Positions 24,700 to 32,673 are shown, numbered from the stretch's first letter. The stretch: 37,482 bases of DNA from Alistipes sp. (GCA_017558115.1 JAFYWG010000011.1:1-37482), one strand, 5' to 3'. Notes: a model not told the origin generated them from the sequence alone. Translations and numbers: made by a program.

Positions 24700-25896
24700 A
24701 TGAAAATCAATGTAGGTGTAATATTTGGTGGCCGCTCTGTGGAGAACGAGATTTCGGTTATCACAGCGGCACAGACTATGGCAGCGATGAACCGCGAGAA
24801 GTACAACATCGTGCCTATATACATCTCAAAGGAGGGTCACTGGTACACTGGTGACAAGCTCATGACCACGGACAACTACCGCGATATGAAGGCGTTGCTC
24901 GCATCGGTGGAGGAGGTGTACTTCCGACCCATCTATGGCGACAACAAGCTCTACAAGGTGCGTAAGCCCATGTTCGGTAGCGACGTGGTGACAACAATCG
25001 ACGTGATACTACCCTGCTTGCACGGCACATCGGGCGAGGATGGTTCGTTCCAGGGCCTCATCGAGATGACAGGCATACCCTACGCCTCTCCCAACCCCTT
25101 GGCTTCGGCAAACGGCATGGATAAGATTACGATGAAGATGATACTCAAGGAGAGCGGCATCCCCGTTATCGACTACGTGTGGTTCTCGGACAAGGAGTGG
25201 CTCTCGGAGCAGGAGGCATGTGTAGCACGTGCCGAGGCGTTGAACTACCCCCTTATCGTGAAGCCCGCAAACCTCGGCTCATCGGTGGGCATCAAGGCGG
25301 TGCACAACCGCGAGGAGCTTGTGGAGGCTGTGGACAACGCCATCAAGTACTCGAAGCGCATCATCGTCGAGTGCCTCGTGGAGAAGCTCAAGGAGATCAA
25401 CTGCTCGGTATTGGGCGACTACTACGACTGCGAGCCCTCGGTATGTGAGGCACCCGTACGTAGCGGCGAGATTCTAAGCTACGAGGATAAGTATCTCGGT
25501 GGCGGCAAGAACAAACCATCCGAAGGTATGCACTCTACCGTGCGTGAGATACCAGCCAACCTACCCGAGGAGGTTACGGCATTCATCCGCAAGACTGCGT
25601 GCCAGACATTCCGCGTATTGGCGTGCGACGGCGTATCGCGCATCGACTTTATGATTGACGAGGCTAATGGCAACATCTACGTCAACGAGATTAACACCAT
25701 CCCTGGCTCGTTGTCGTTCTACTTGTGGGAGGCTACGGGTGTGAAGTTCGACGAGCTCGTAGACCGCCTTATCGCCGTGGCATTCAAGCGCAAGCGCGAC
25801 TCGGAGTTCAAGACGACAAGCTATTCGGATAACATCTTCGCATATCAGGCAAAGCATGGTGCGAAGCTCGGTGGCGCCAAGGGCACTAAAAATTAA
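24700..25896 (+). CDS. D-alanine-D-alanine ligase family ATP-grasp enzyme
   Basis: The 398-residue product shows the Ddl motifs: IFGGRSVENEISVITA, LHGTSGEDGSFQGL, NYPLIVKPANLGSSVGI and IDFMIDEANGNIYVNEINTIPGSLSFYLW. It is longer than classic DdlB (about 300 to 350 residues), with extra sequence around residues 45-95 and a C-terminal extension. The closing loop PGSLSFYLW differs from the PGMT..S type of E. coli enzymes and, from memory, is more like clostridial Ddl proteins. It is therefore likely a D-Ala-D-Ala or related D-dipeptide ligase. It lies 27 bp after the Mur ligase gene. Confidence 0.85.
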   Translation: MKINVGVIFGGRSVENEISVITAAQTMAAMNREKYNIVPIYISKEGHWYTGDKLMTTDNYRDMKALLASVEEVYFRPIYGDNKLYKVRKPMFGSDVVTTIDVILPCLHGTSGEDGSFQGLIEMTGIPYASPNPLASANGMDKITMKMILKESGIPVIDYVWFSDKEWLSEQEACVARAEALNYPLIVKPANLGSSVGIKAVHNREELVEAVDNAIKYSKRIIVECLVEKLKEINCSVLGDYYDCEPSVCEAPVRSGEILSYEDKYLGGGKNKPSEGMHSTVREIPANLPEEVTAFIRKTACQTFRVLACDGVSRIDFMIDEANGNIYVNEINTIPGSLSFYLWEATGVKFDELVDRLIAVAFKRKRDSEFKTTSYSDNIFAYQAKHGAKLGGAKGTKN

Positions 25897-25943
25897 ACAT
25901 ACGGGCAACCGGACAACCTATAACCTACCAATAGTATAAAAAA

Positions 25944-26714
25944 ATGACTGCACTATACAACAACATAATCTTTGGTCCTGTGCGCTCACGCCGCTTGGGC
26001 ATTTCGTTGGGTGTCAACCTGTTGCCCATAGAGTCTAAGCTCTGCAGCTTCGACTGCATATACTGTGAGTGTGGCTGGAACGACGACCACCCCGGCAAGC
26101 GCCGCTTCAACGCCCGCGAGGATGTGCTGAACATGCTCGACGAGACTCTTGGCAAAATGGTCAAGGAGGGTACACCTCCCGATGTTATCACCTTTGCGGG
26201 TAATGGCGAGCCCACGATGCACCCCGACTTCGAGGCGATAATCGAGGATACCATCGCGCTACGCGACAAGCACTGCCCCGCAGCTAAGGTATCGGTGCTC
26301 TCGAACGCTACGCAGATACACCGCGAGGATGTGCGCCGCGCACTTAAGCGTGTGGATAACAACATCCTCAAGCTCGACTCGGCATTCGATGCCACCGTAC
26401 AGCTTATGAATAAGCCTCAGGGTAACTACACCGTGGCACGCACCGTGGAGATGCTTAAGATGTTCGAGGGCGACTTCATCCTCCAGACCATGTTCTTGCG
26501 TGGCGAGTACTTGGGAAAGGTTGTGGACAACACCACCGAGGAGGAGGTTGCGGCATGGCTAAAGATTGTGGAGGAGCTACGCCCTAAGCAGGTTATGGTA
26601 TACTCGCTCGACCGCGACACACCATGCCAGACCATCACAAAGGTGGAGAAGGATGAGCTTAGCGTAATAGGCAAGCGCGTGGAGGCATTGGGCATACCAT
26701 GCTCTGTGGCATAA
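25944..26714 (+). CDS. Radical SAM protein (COG0731-like)
   Basis: The 256-residue product begins FGPVRSRRLGISLGVNLLP and has the cluster motif CSFDCIYC (CX3CX2C) followed by ECGW, then the GNGEPT SAM-binding motif and an LSNAT strand. This is the pattern of the COG0731 group of radical SAM proteins, whose bacterial members have no firm function. It follows ddl by 47 bp in the same direction and may be co-transcribed with the wall-precursor genes, but this is not certain. The C-terminus, SLDRDTPCQTITKVEKDEL, has no second cluster motif. Confidence 0.85.
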   Translation: MTALYNNIIFGPVRSRRLGISLGVNLLPIESKLCSFDCIYCECGWNDDHPGKRRFNAREDVLNMLDETLGKMVKEGTPPDVITFAGNGEPTMHPDFEAIIEDTIALRDKHCPAAKVSVLSNATQIHREDVRRALKRVDNNILKLDSAFDATVQLMNKPQGNYTVARTVEMLKMFEGDFILQTMFLRGEYLGKVVDNTTEEEVAAWLKIVEELRPKQVMVYSLDRDTPCQTITKVEKDELSVIGKRVEALGIPCSVA

Positions 26715-26748
26715 AACATAGATAGCCAGGAAGCACAATGTCGTGCTG

Positions 26749-26835
26749 AATTTAAGGGAATTAAGGAGATTAAGGAATTTAGGGAAGTTAAGGATGACCC
26801 TCCCTAAATTCCCTAAACTCCCTAAACTCCCTAAT
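26749..26835. repeat. Family A mirror-arm 9-bp repeat element, copy A3
   Basis: Left arm 26749-26788 (units such as TTTAAGGGAA, TTAAGGAGA, TTTAGGGAA), core GGATGACCCTCCC (26792-26804), right arm 26801-26835 (CCCTAAATT, CCCTAAACT units). Just ahead, AGCAC/GTGCT at 26731-26746 forms a small hairpin. Lies between two rightward genes, 31 bp before DUF3127. Confidence 0.85.
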
Positions 26836-26866
26836 TAAAACAAATAACGATATAATAGTCTAAAAT

Positions 26867-27235
26867 ATGGATTTTGAAGGTAAAGTAATGGAGATTCTCC
26901 CTGCGGTGACTGGTCAGTCGGCACGTGGCACATGGGAGCGTCAGACAGTAGTATTCGAGCAGCCTAACAAGCAGTATGGCAAGGAGATAGCAGTGACATT
27001 CATGAATAAGGGTCAGGAGGTAGCTAACCTCCGCGTGGGTGAGACATACCTCGTGTCGTTCGACATAGAGAGCCGCAACTACCAGGGTAAGTGGTACACA
27101 GACGTGCGTGCATGGCGTGTTCAGCCCGTACAGTCGGCAGCTACGGCACCTGTGAGCAATATGCCCCCATTTATGGAGGAGCCTCAGACATCATACTCTG
27201 CAGGTGCTGGCGTGGTGGACGACATCCCATTTTAA
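26867..27235 (+). CDS. DUF3127 protein with SSB-like acidic tip
   Basis: The 122-residue product fits DUF3127, a small family predicted to be OB-fold: MDFEGKVMEILPAVTGQSARGTWERQTVVFE, ..YGKEIAVTFMNKGQEV.. and SFDIESRNYQGKWYTDVRAWRV. After residue 92 comes a low-complexity linker rich in Pro, Ala and Ser, and the protein ends VVDDIPF. That end closely resembles the DDDIPF tail by which single-stranded DNA-binding proteins recruit repair and replication partners. A single-strand DNA-binding role is therefore a good guess, though unproven. Expressed alone between two family A repeats. Confidence 0.8.
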   Translation: MDFEGKVMEILPAVTGQSARGTWERQTVVFEQPNKQYGKEIAVTFMNKGQEVANLRVGETYLVSFDIESRNYQGKWYTDVRAWRVQPVQSAATAPVSNMPPFMEEPQTSYSAGAGVVDDIPF

Positions 27236-27270
27236 GTCTGCGTGACAAAAGAGACGAAAGGGACAAAAGA

Positions 27271-27368
27271 GAGAATTTAGGGAATTTAGGGAATTTAGGG
27301 AGGGTCGTCCTTAAGCCCTAAACTCTTTAAACTCCCTAAACTCCTTAATTCTCCCTAAACTCCCTAAT
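27271..27368. repeat. Family A mirror-arm 9-bp repeat element, copy A4 (reverse orientation)
   Basis: Left arm 27271-27303 (three GGGAATTTA units), core 27301-27315 (reverse complement of GGACGACCCTCCC), right arm 27315-27368 (TAAACTCCC-type units). Preceded at 27242-27270 by family C-like units (GGGACAAAAGAGA). With the repeats at 27381-27521 it fills the 310-bp gap between DUF3127 and the convergent gene at 27546. Confidence 0.85.
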
Positions 27369-27380
27369 GACCCACATACA

Positions 27381-27415
27381 ACGTCATTCCGAGGGAAGCG
27401 TGGGAATCTCCCACA
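27381..27415. repeat. GTCATT-type dispersed repeat
   Basis: CGTCATTCCGAGGGAAGCG then GGGAATCTCCC; related to 16094-16138 and 17098-17126. Confidence 0.55.
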
Positions 27416-27423
27416 GTTCGGAC

Positions 27424-27521
27424 GACCGAAGAGACCTAAGAGACCGAAGAGAAGTCGCTATCAGCGTCGTTGTCCGAGCCATCCCTTTGGTCTCTTTGGT
27501 CCCTATCGTCCCTTTGGTCCC
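27424..27521. repeat. Family C mirror-arm 9-bp repeat element
   Basis: Left arm 27424-27451 (GACCGAAGA, GACCTAAGA, GACCGAAGA), core 27452-27482, right arm 27483-27521 (CCCTTTGGT, CTCTTTGGT, CCCTATCGT, CCCTTTGGT). The right-arm unit is the reverse complement of the left-arm unit type RGACCNAAG. Same plan as families A, B and D with a different unit. Confidence 0.75.
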
Positions 27522-27545
27522 TAAACAACAAGTAAAAATATTTAA

Positions 27546-28073
27546 TCAAAACCCTTGACAACGAATATACGTTTCATTATCAAGTAGTAGGATGTTGTTA
27601 TCAATAAACCTCACAGACCAATCTCCATTCGTATCGATAAATGAGGAAGTAAACTCCTCCTTATTCTCCTGGTAGTCAGCCAGCAAAACCTCCTTCAACA
27701 TGGGTATAAGCTGATTTTTCTCCTCTGAATATGGCGTGATTGAGAGATCATCGTAGTCTATCTCAATATCGATATTACTCAACGTCAACGTACTACCAGA
27801 CAACTGCCATGTAAACTCTATATCCATCTCGAGTGTCAAATACAATGTGTATTGGTCATCCAATGCGGTCTTGCCATCGGCCTCGATTTCTAGCTCACCC
27901 TCGCCATTAGCGTCGAATGCGATGGTGTACTTTGTACACTTTAAACCGTCGGCCACGAGGGTAGAAGCATCTTTTAACTTCCACTTACCCACAAGCTGCG
28001 ACGACTGCGCCTTAGCCTCAACTGCGAATGCTGCAACGAGCAACATTACCGCCAATGTAATTACTCTTTTCAT
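27546..28073 (-). CDS. Unknown secreted protein, tandem paralogue of 28086
   Basis: From ATG 28073 (three codons inside the longest frame, matching its paralogue) the product has 175 residues. It has a signal peptide (MKRVITLAVMLLVAAFAVEAKAQ) and a beta-rich body starting LVGKWKLKDASTL, recalling lipocalin-like or DUF4923-type proteins, but I cannot place it firmly. It is highly similar to the 28086 gene from the signal through DNGDWSVRFIDN-like text; the signal peptides are identical. Its last codons (CQGF) differ because the 3' end lies inside a 32-bp sequence (27530-27561) also found at 37322-37353. It follows its paralogue by 12 bp. Confidence 0.75.
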   Translation of the reverse strand: MKRVITLAVMLLVAAFAVEAKAQSSQLVGKWKLKDASTLVADGLKCTKYTIAFDANGEGELEIEADGKTALDDQYTLYLTLEMDIEFTWQLSGSTLTLSNIDIEIDYDDLSITPYSEEKNQLIPMLKEVLLADYQENKEEFTSSFIDTNGDWSVRFIDNNILLLDNETYIRCQGF

Positions 28074-28085
28074 ACTGTTCAATAT

Positions 28086-28607
28086 TTATCTTACGCGAAT
28101 ATACGTTTCACCATCAAGTTGTAGGGTGTCGTTATCAATAAACCTCACAGACCAATCTCCCATCGTATCGAGAAATGAGGAAGCAAACTCCTCCTTATTC
28201 TCCTGGTAGTCAGCCAGCATAGCCTCCTTCACCATGGGTATAAGCTGATTTTGCTCCTCTGAATATGGCGTGATTGAGAGATCATCGAAGTCTATCTCAA
28301 TATCGATATTACTCAACGACAACCTACCGCCAGACACCTGCCATGTAAACTCTATATCTAACTCGGTTGTCATATACAATGTGTATTGGTCATCCAATGC
28401 TACCTTGCCAGCGGTCTCGAAATCGGCCTCACCCTCACCATCAGCGTCGAATGTGATGGTGTACTTTGTACACTCAAAACCGTCGTCAGCGAGGGTAGAA
28501 GTATCTTTTATCTGCCACTTACCCACAAGCTGCGACATCTGCGCCTTAGCCTCAACTGCGAATGCTGCAACGAGCAACATTACCGCCAATGTAATTACTC
28601 TTTTCAT
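28086..28607 (-). CDS. Unknown secreted protein, tandem paralogue of 27546
   Basis: From ATG 28607 the product has 173 residues with the same signal peptide as its neighbour, then QMSQLVGKWQIKDTSTLADDGFECTKYTITFDADGEGEADFETAGKVALDDQYTLYMTTELDIEFTWQVSGG and an acidic middle. GKW near the start and alternating beta strands suggest a small beta-barrel or lipocalin-like fold, not recognised with certainty. It starts 17 bp after ispE in the same direction and is probably read through from it. The paralogues differ mainly by substitutions, so the duplication is fairly recent. Confidence 0.75.
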   Translation of the reverse strand: MKRVITLAVMLLVAAFAVEAKAQMSQLVGKWQIKDTSTLADDGFECTKYTITFDADGEGEADFETAGKVALDDQYTLYMTTELDIEFTWQVSGGRLSLSNIDIEIDFDDLSITPYSEEQNQLIPMVKEAMLADYQENKEEFASSFLDTMGDWSVRFIDNDTLQLDGETYIRVR

Positions 28608-28624
28608 ACTGCACAATATTTAAG

Positions 28625-29443
28625 TTAGTTGATATGTTCCACATGTAGGAAGAGCTCATCGCCAAGGTCGAGATGCGGCTCAGTCTCAAAAAGGCCAAAG
28701 ACCGCAGAGCCAGAGCCCGACATCGCGGCATACACTGCACCAGCATCCAACATCGACTGCTTGAGCGCGGCAATTGAGGGGTGCGCAGCAAAGATATGGG
28801 GCTCAAAGTCGTTCACCACACTACCCTGCCACTCGCTTTTATCTCGTTTTAGAAGCTCCGTGAGGCTCTCCGAGGGCATCTTGGGTATTATACCCGAGTA
28901 TGCCTCCTTCGTCGACACGCTCTCGTTCAGGGGTTTAGCGACGACCAACCACAGCCCGCGAAGGTCTACATCTATGGGTGTCATAACCTCACCTCGTCCC
29001 TCGCACAACTGCGGGGTGTCATATACAAAAAATGGCGTGTCGCTACCCAACTCTGCTGCTAATGAGGCCAGGGTGGGCTTGTCGAGGCCGAGGTTGTATA
29101 TCTCGTTCACCGCAACAACAACGGCAGTAGCATCAGAGGAGCCACCGCCCAAGCCCGCACCAAAGGGCACGCGCTTATCGAGTTTTATGCCTATGCCACC
29201 CACGCCAAAGCGCTCCTGCATAAGGCGTGCGGCACGCACACATAGGTTCTTCTCCGGAGGGCAGTCCACAACGATGCCCGAACCCTCGAACGCTACGCCC
29301 TCACCCTCTGCGGGCACAACCTCAACGACATCGTAGAGGCCCGCAACGGGGAGCATAACGCTCTGCAGCTCGTGGTATCCATCCTCGCGCTTGCGTGTGA
29401 CAAAGAGCCCGAGGTTTATCTTGCAATTCGCCCTTATGGTCAT
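28625..29443 (-). CDS. ispE: 4-diphosphocytidyl-2-C-methyl-D-erythritol kinase
   Basis: The 272-residue product is a GHMP kinase of the MEP isoprenoid pathway. ANCKINLGLFV (residues 5-15) holds the conserved Lys, DGYHELQSVM follows, and the ATP loop is VPFGAGLGGGSSDA (92-105), with Asp104 catalytic. The C-terminal AAMSGSGSAVFGLF is also typical. It should be essential where the MEP route is the only isoprenoid source. Its ATG lies 3 bp after the stop of the TIR gene, so its translation is probably coupled to that gene. Confidence 0.95.
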   Translation of the reverse strand: MTIRANCKINLGLFVTRKREDGYHELQSVMLPVAGLYDVVEVVPAEGEGVAFEGSGIVVDCPPEKNLCVRAARLMQERFGVGGIGIKLDKRVPFGAGLGGGSSDATAVVVAVNEIYNLGLDKPTLASLAAELGSDTPFFVYDTPQLCEGRGEVMTPIDVDLRGLWLVVAKPLNESVSTKEAYSGIIPKMPSESLTELLKRDKSEWQGSVVNDFEPHIFAAHPSIAALKQSMLDAGAVYAAMSGSGSAVFGLFETEPHLDLGDELFLHVEHIN

Positions 29444-29446
29444 ATG

Positions 29447-31087
29447 CTATTGCTGCGAATATTGTTGTGCCTGCATGAACTGTTGTAGTTGCTTATTTTG
29501 CTGGTAGATGATATCTTTTGATACCATTTTATGCCATTTCTCTGCCTCTTGTGGATTTTTTGTAACACCCAATAATCCTTTTTCATAAATCTGTCCCAAT
29601 TTGTCCATAGCCTGTGTATAGCCCAATTCTGCTGATTGATGAAATAATTCCATTGCTTTCTTCGAGTCATAGTCGCAACACGGATGATCATTGACATAAA
29701 AGAGAGCTAAATCATGCATAGCCTTAGGATGGCCAAGTCTTACAGACTCACATAACAGTTCAAATGACTTGTTCATATCCGCTGTTGAATAATAATATTC
29801 TGCCAATATATACTTTACTTGGTCTATTTCTGAACCCATATAACTTGTTAAGCGTTCTAATATTGTATCAATATCAATATCTATAATATCAAAGTAATTA
29901 TTGGCTCTATACATGTTTGAATAAAGACTAAGCATAGCCATATCAGCATAGATGTATCCTTGGTCTGCAGCCATCTGCATATATTTATAAAATTCATTCA
30001 AATTACCACTATTACCATAAAAATAGCCTATAACATAATGGGCTTTTGCATAACAGCCTTCTGATGACCACATTAGATATTGCCCTGCTCTATTGGTATT
30101 ATATATAATTGCTAAAAATATACCATAATCACATCGAGCTTCTACTATTTTTCCCCCATCCGCCGCATTTTCTAACCACTGCTCTGCATGGGTCAAATTT
30201 TTGGGCACACCAATACCATTATAGTAGCACACTCCCAAAACGTATTGAGCAAACACCGATTCGTTATTTGCTGCATCTGAGATATACTCTATAGCTTTAG
30301 TTTTGTCAACATCACATCCATAGCCAACCAAATAGCATAATCCAACATTAAGTTGACTATTAGCATCATTCAAAGAATTCCAATAATGAAACGCATCGTT
30401 AGTATAATATGGGTCACCACCTATTTGAGATGGAGCAACCTCATCTAAGTGACTTATTAAAAACTCTCTAAGTTCTTTTTCATTAGTTACGTGAGGGTCC
30501 AGAGGATTTTGCCAAAAGACGATATCTGGTTCCTCAACTGGAGTGGGGGCACTTTCTTTGCTAATGATATAGGGATATAGGAATGGGAACACCACTAAAG
30601 TACATATAATCAGTGGTATTAGAGCTACAAGTACTTTTTTCTTGATACTCCACGACTTAAGGAATTTATATTTCAACGTCTTATAAAAGTTGTTGAAATA
30701 GTATTTATTGTACTCGGGACCATTCTTTTTTACCACGCCTACTACATCTGCGGGTAGATCTTCAGGAAAACCTGAGACACCAGCAAGAAAGACAGGTATA
30801 ATATTCTTATTGAGCTTTAGCGCATGCGCCAACTCACACCTCAACCAATCCTTAGAGGGGTCGAACGAAGGATCTAAAGTTCTATCGAAGGCGTGGGCAT
30901 CAACAATGAGTATAAAGTCCTTGCACTGCTCAATACGCGTTAGCAGTTGCACATCGAAATCACCACTGCGCAATGTATCAATATCGAAACTAACCTTATA
31001 GCCGTCACGAATCAAAAGGTCATAAAGGTGCTTGGCAGTGTCATAACCGCCATCACGTCTGTAACTGATAAAAATATCGTACTTCAT
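29447..31087 (-). CDS. TIR domain - membrane segment - Sel1-repeat protein
   Basis: The 546-residue product has three parts. Residues 1-140 form a TIR domain: DIFISYRRDGG, the BB-loop region FDIDTLRSGDFD, ILIVDAHAF, and SKDWLRCELAHAL with Glu85 at the place of the catalytic Glu of TIR NADases. Residues about 152-174 are a membrane segment (VLVALIPLIICTLVVFPFLYPYI). Residues about 240-530 are Sel1/TPR-like repeats (e.g. AQYVLGVCYYNGIGVPKNLTHAEQWLENAAD; AMDKLGQIYEKGLLGVTKNPQEAEKW), ending in a Gln-rich tail. A plausible reading is a membrane-bound sensor whose repeats face outward and whose TIR domain signals or destroys NAD inside. AT-rich against its neighbours. It sits between the riboflavin kinase domain gene and ispE. 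Confidence 0.85.
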   Translation of the reverse strand: MKYDIFISYRRDGGYDTAKHLYDLLIRDGYKVSFDIDTLRSGDFDVQLLTRIEQCKDFILIVDAHAFDRTLDPSFDPSKDWLRCELAHALKLNKNIIPVFLAGVSGFPEDLPADVVGVVKKNGPEYNKYYFNNFYKTLKYKFLKSWSIKKKVLVALIPLIICTLVVFPFLYPYIISKESAPTPVEEPDIVFWQNPLDPHVTNEKELREFLISHLDEVAPSQIGGDPYYTNDAFHYWNSLNDANSQLNVGLCYLVGYGCDVDKTKAIEYISDAANNESVFAQYVLGVCYYNGIGVPKNLTHAEQWLENAADGGKIVEARCDYGIFLAIIYNTNRAGQYLMWSSEGCYAKAHYVIGYFYGNSGNLNEFYKYMQMAADQGYIYADMAMLSLYSNMYRANNYFDIIDIDIDTILERLTSYMGSEIDQVKYILAEYYYSTADMNKSFELLCESVRLGHPKAMHDLALFYVNDHPCCDYDSKKAMELFHQSAELGYTQAMDKLGQIYEKGLLGVTKNPQEAEKWHKMVSKDIIYQQNKQLQQFMQAQQYSQQ

Positions 31088-31115
31088 AGTTCACTATGTA
31101 TTATATATAGGTAGT

Positions 31116-31472
31116 TTACTTTCCGGCACAGAGGGTGTAGTCGCGCTGTAGCTGCTCCTTCAAATCGCTAATAGACGAGAAGCGCTTCTCGTCGCGAAGC
31201 TTCTCAACAAGCGTGACACGCAGCTTGCGGCCATACAAGTCGCCCGAGAAACCGATGACGTGGGTCTCCAAGAGCAACTCCTTGCCACCAACAGAGGGGC
31301 GAATACCCACATTCGACATGGCGCGGTAGGTGACGCCATCAATATCCACGCTTGAGCGATACACACCACGCTCAACATCCTTATACCCCTCGAGGCTCAT
31401 ATTTGCCGTAGGAAAGCCCAAGGCGCGGCCTATCTTACGGCCATGAACCACCTCCGCTATAATATCCATCAT
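31116..31472 (-). CDS. Stand-alone riboflavin kinase domain (RibF C-terminal part)
   Basis: The 118-residue product has the flavokinase pattern: GRKIGRALGFPTANM, then GVYRSSVDIDG, MSNVGIRPSVGG, LLETHVIGFSGDLYGRKLRVTLVEKLRDEKRFSSISDLKEQLQRD. In most bacteria this domain is the C-terminal half of bifunctional RibF (about 310 residues); the N-terminal FAD synthetase half is absent here and no trace of it lies upstream. It should turn riboflavin into FMN if complete. Two ATG codons lie in a row at the start (31472, 31469). It begins 6 bp after the permease gene stop. Confidence 0.85.
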   Translation of the reverse strand: MMDIIAEVVHGRKIGRALGFPTANMSLEGYKDVERGVYRSSVDIDGVTYRAMSNVGIRPSVGGKELLLETHVIGFSGDLYGRKLRVTLVEKLRDEKRFSSISDLKEQLQRDYTLCAGK

Positions 31473-31478
31473 AATATA

Positions 31479-32564
31479 CTATTTAGTCATTTGGTTTGTT
31501 AGCTTCTGCACGATGCTATACTCCGAGAGGAACTCACGTGCGAAGACTCTGAGAATAGTGTACATGGGTATAGCCAAGAGCATACCCCACACACCACCGA
31601 TAAATCCTGCTGCGAGGATTACGAGGAACACCTCCAAGGGGTGCGCCTGAACACGCTCCGAGTAGAGCGTAGGTTGAATGATGAAGTCGTCGATGACCTT
31701 CACGATGATAATCGTGGAGGCAAGCACCACAATCGTGAACATGATGTCGCCATCGATGGGTGTCAACATAGACAACAGCATCGAGATAGTGGCACCGATA
31801 ACGGGTCCAGCATAGGGCACGACATTCATAACGCCCATAACGAGGCCGATGATAAGAGCGTCGCTCGCCCCCATGCCAAAGAGCATCATAACAACCGAGA
31901 TGACGGTCATAAGCACGATGCTCTCGACGAACAAGCCCGCGAAGTAGCGCGAAAGGAGCTTGGTGATAGAGTCCAGCGCACGGTAGACATTCTCGTGGTA
32001 CTTATCGGGGAAGAAGAGCGCAACACCCTTATAGAATAGTCCATCCTCGCGAAGAAAGAAGAAGGTGATGAACGAGATGGAGAAGAAGGCGATAACGGCA
32101 TTGAGCGCATAGCCTGCCACACCCTCCAACATATCGGGCGTGAAGATGCTCGAGAACTTCTCCCTAAGCATATCCTCCAAGTTCGGCACATCGATTGGCA
32201 GGTTGCTCTCCAAGAACACCTCAACATCGAGAAGCGCCTGGCTGATAACCTCCTTGATGCTATCCCACTCTAAGTATGCCAACTCGTAGGCCTTACTCAG
32301 AATCAAGGGCGCGAAGAGCGCTAAGAGGCCTCCGGCGATGATCCATATAACCACCAGCGTGATGGCGGCAGCGATGCCTCGCGACATCCTACGACCGAAG
32401 AGCGACACAGAGTTGAGGATGCGCACAAGGGGGCGACCCAAGATTGCCAACACCGCAGCTGCAACGACATACAAGACCACATGCCACAGGTAGCCAACCA
32501 CAGCGACGACTGCAGCAATGATGATGAGTGTGGCTATGCCCCTTATTATCTTGTCGGTATTCAT
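31479..32564 (-). CDS. AI-2E family transporter (PF01594-type permease)
   Basis: The 361-residue product has about eight membrane segments with the family pattern: two near the N-terminus (ATLIIIAAVVAVVGYLWHVVLYVVAAAVLAI), a soluble helical stretch at about 105-160, and C-terminal YHENVYRALDSITKLLSRYFAGLFVESIVLM, MGVMNVVPYAGPVIGATISML and QPTLYSERVQAHPLEVFLVILAAGFIGGVWGMLLAIPMYTILRV. Members export AI-2, ions or unknown substrates; the specific one cannot be told from sequence. It is spaced from psd by family A repeat A5. Confidence 0.88.
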   Translation of the reverse strand: MNTDKIIRGIATLIIIAAVVAVVGYLWHVVLYVVAAAVLAILGRPLVRILNSVSLFGRRMSRGIAAAITLVVIWIIAGGLLALFAPLILSKAYELAYLEWDSIKEVISQALLDVEVFLESNLPIDVPNLEDMLREKFSSIFTPDMLEGVAGYALNAVIAFFSISFITFFFLREDGLFYKGVALFFPDKYHENVYRALDSITKLLSRYFAGLFVESIVLMTVISVVMMLFGMGASDALIIGLVMGVMNVVPYAGPVIGATISMLLSMLTPIDGDIMFTIVVLASTIIIVKVIDDFIIQPTLYSERVQAHPLEVFLVILAAGFIGGVWGMLLAIPMYTILRVFAREFLSEYSIVQKLTNQMTK

Positions 32565-32571
32565 AGGTGTG

Positions 32572-32668
32572 GTTTAAGGAGTTTAAGGAGTTTAGGGAGT
32601 TTAAAGAGTTTAGGGTTTAAGGACAACCCTCCCTAAATTCCCTAAATTCTCTAAACTCTCTAATTATC
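32572..32668. repeat. Family A mirror-arm 9-bp repeat element, copy A5
   Basis: Left arm 32572-32618 (TTTAAGGAG and TTTAGGGAG units), core GGACAACCCTCCC (32620-32632), right arm 32632-32663, ending AATTATCCCACGC as in A1 and A2. It separates psd from the AI-2E gene on the same strand, so it is transcribed if psd is read through. Confidence 0.85.
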
Positions 32669-32673
32669 CCACG

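Noticed and set aside
28629..29336. Rightward 235-residue frame opposite ispE
   Set aside because: Antisense to the IspE motifs; no family resemblance.
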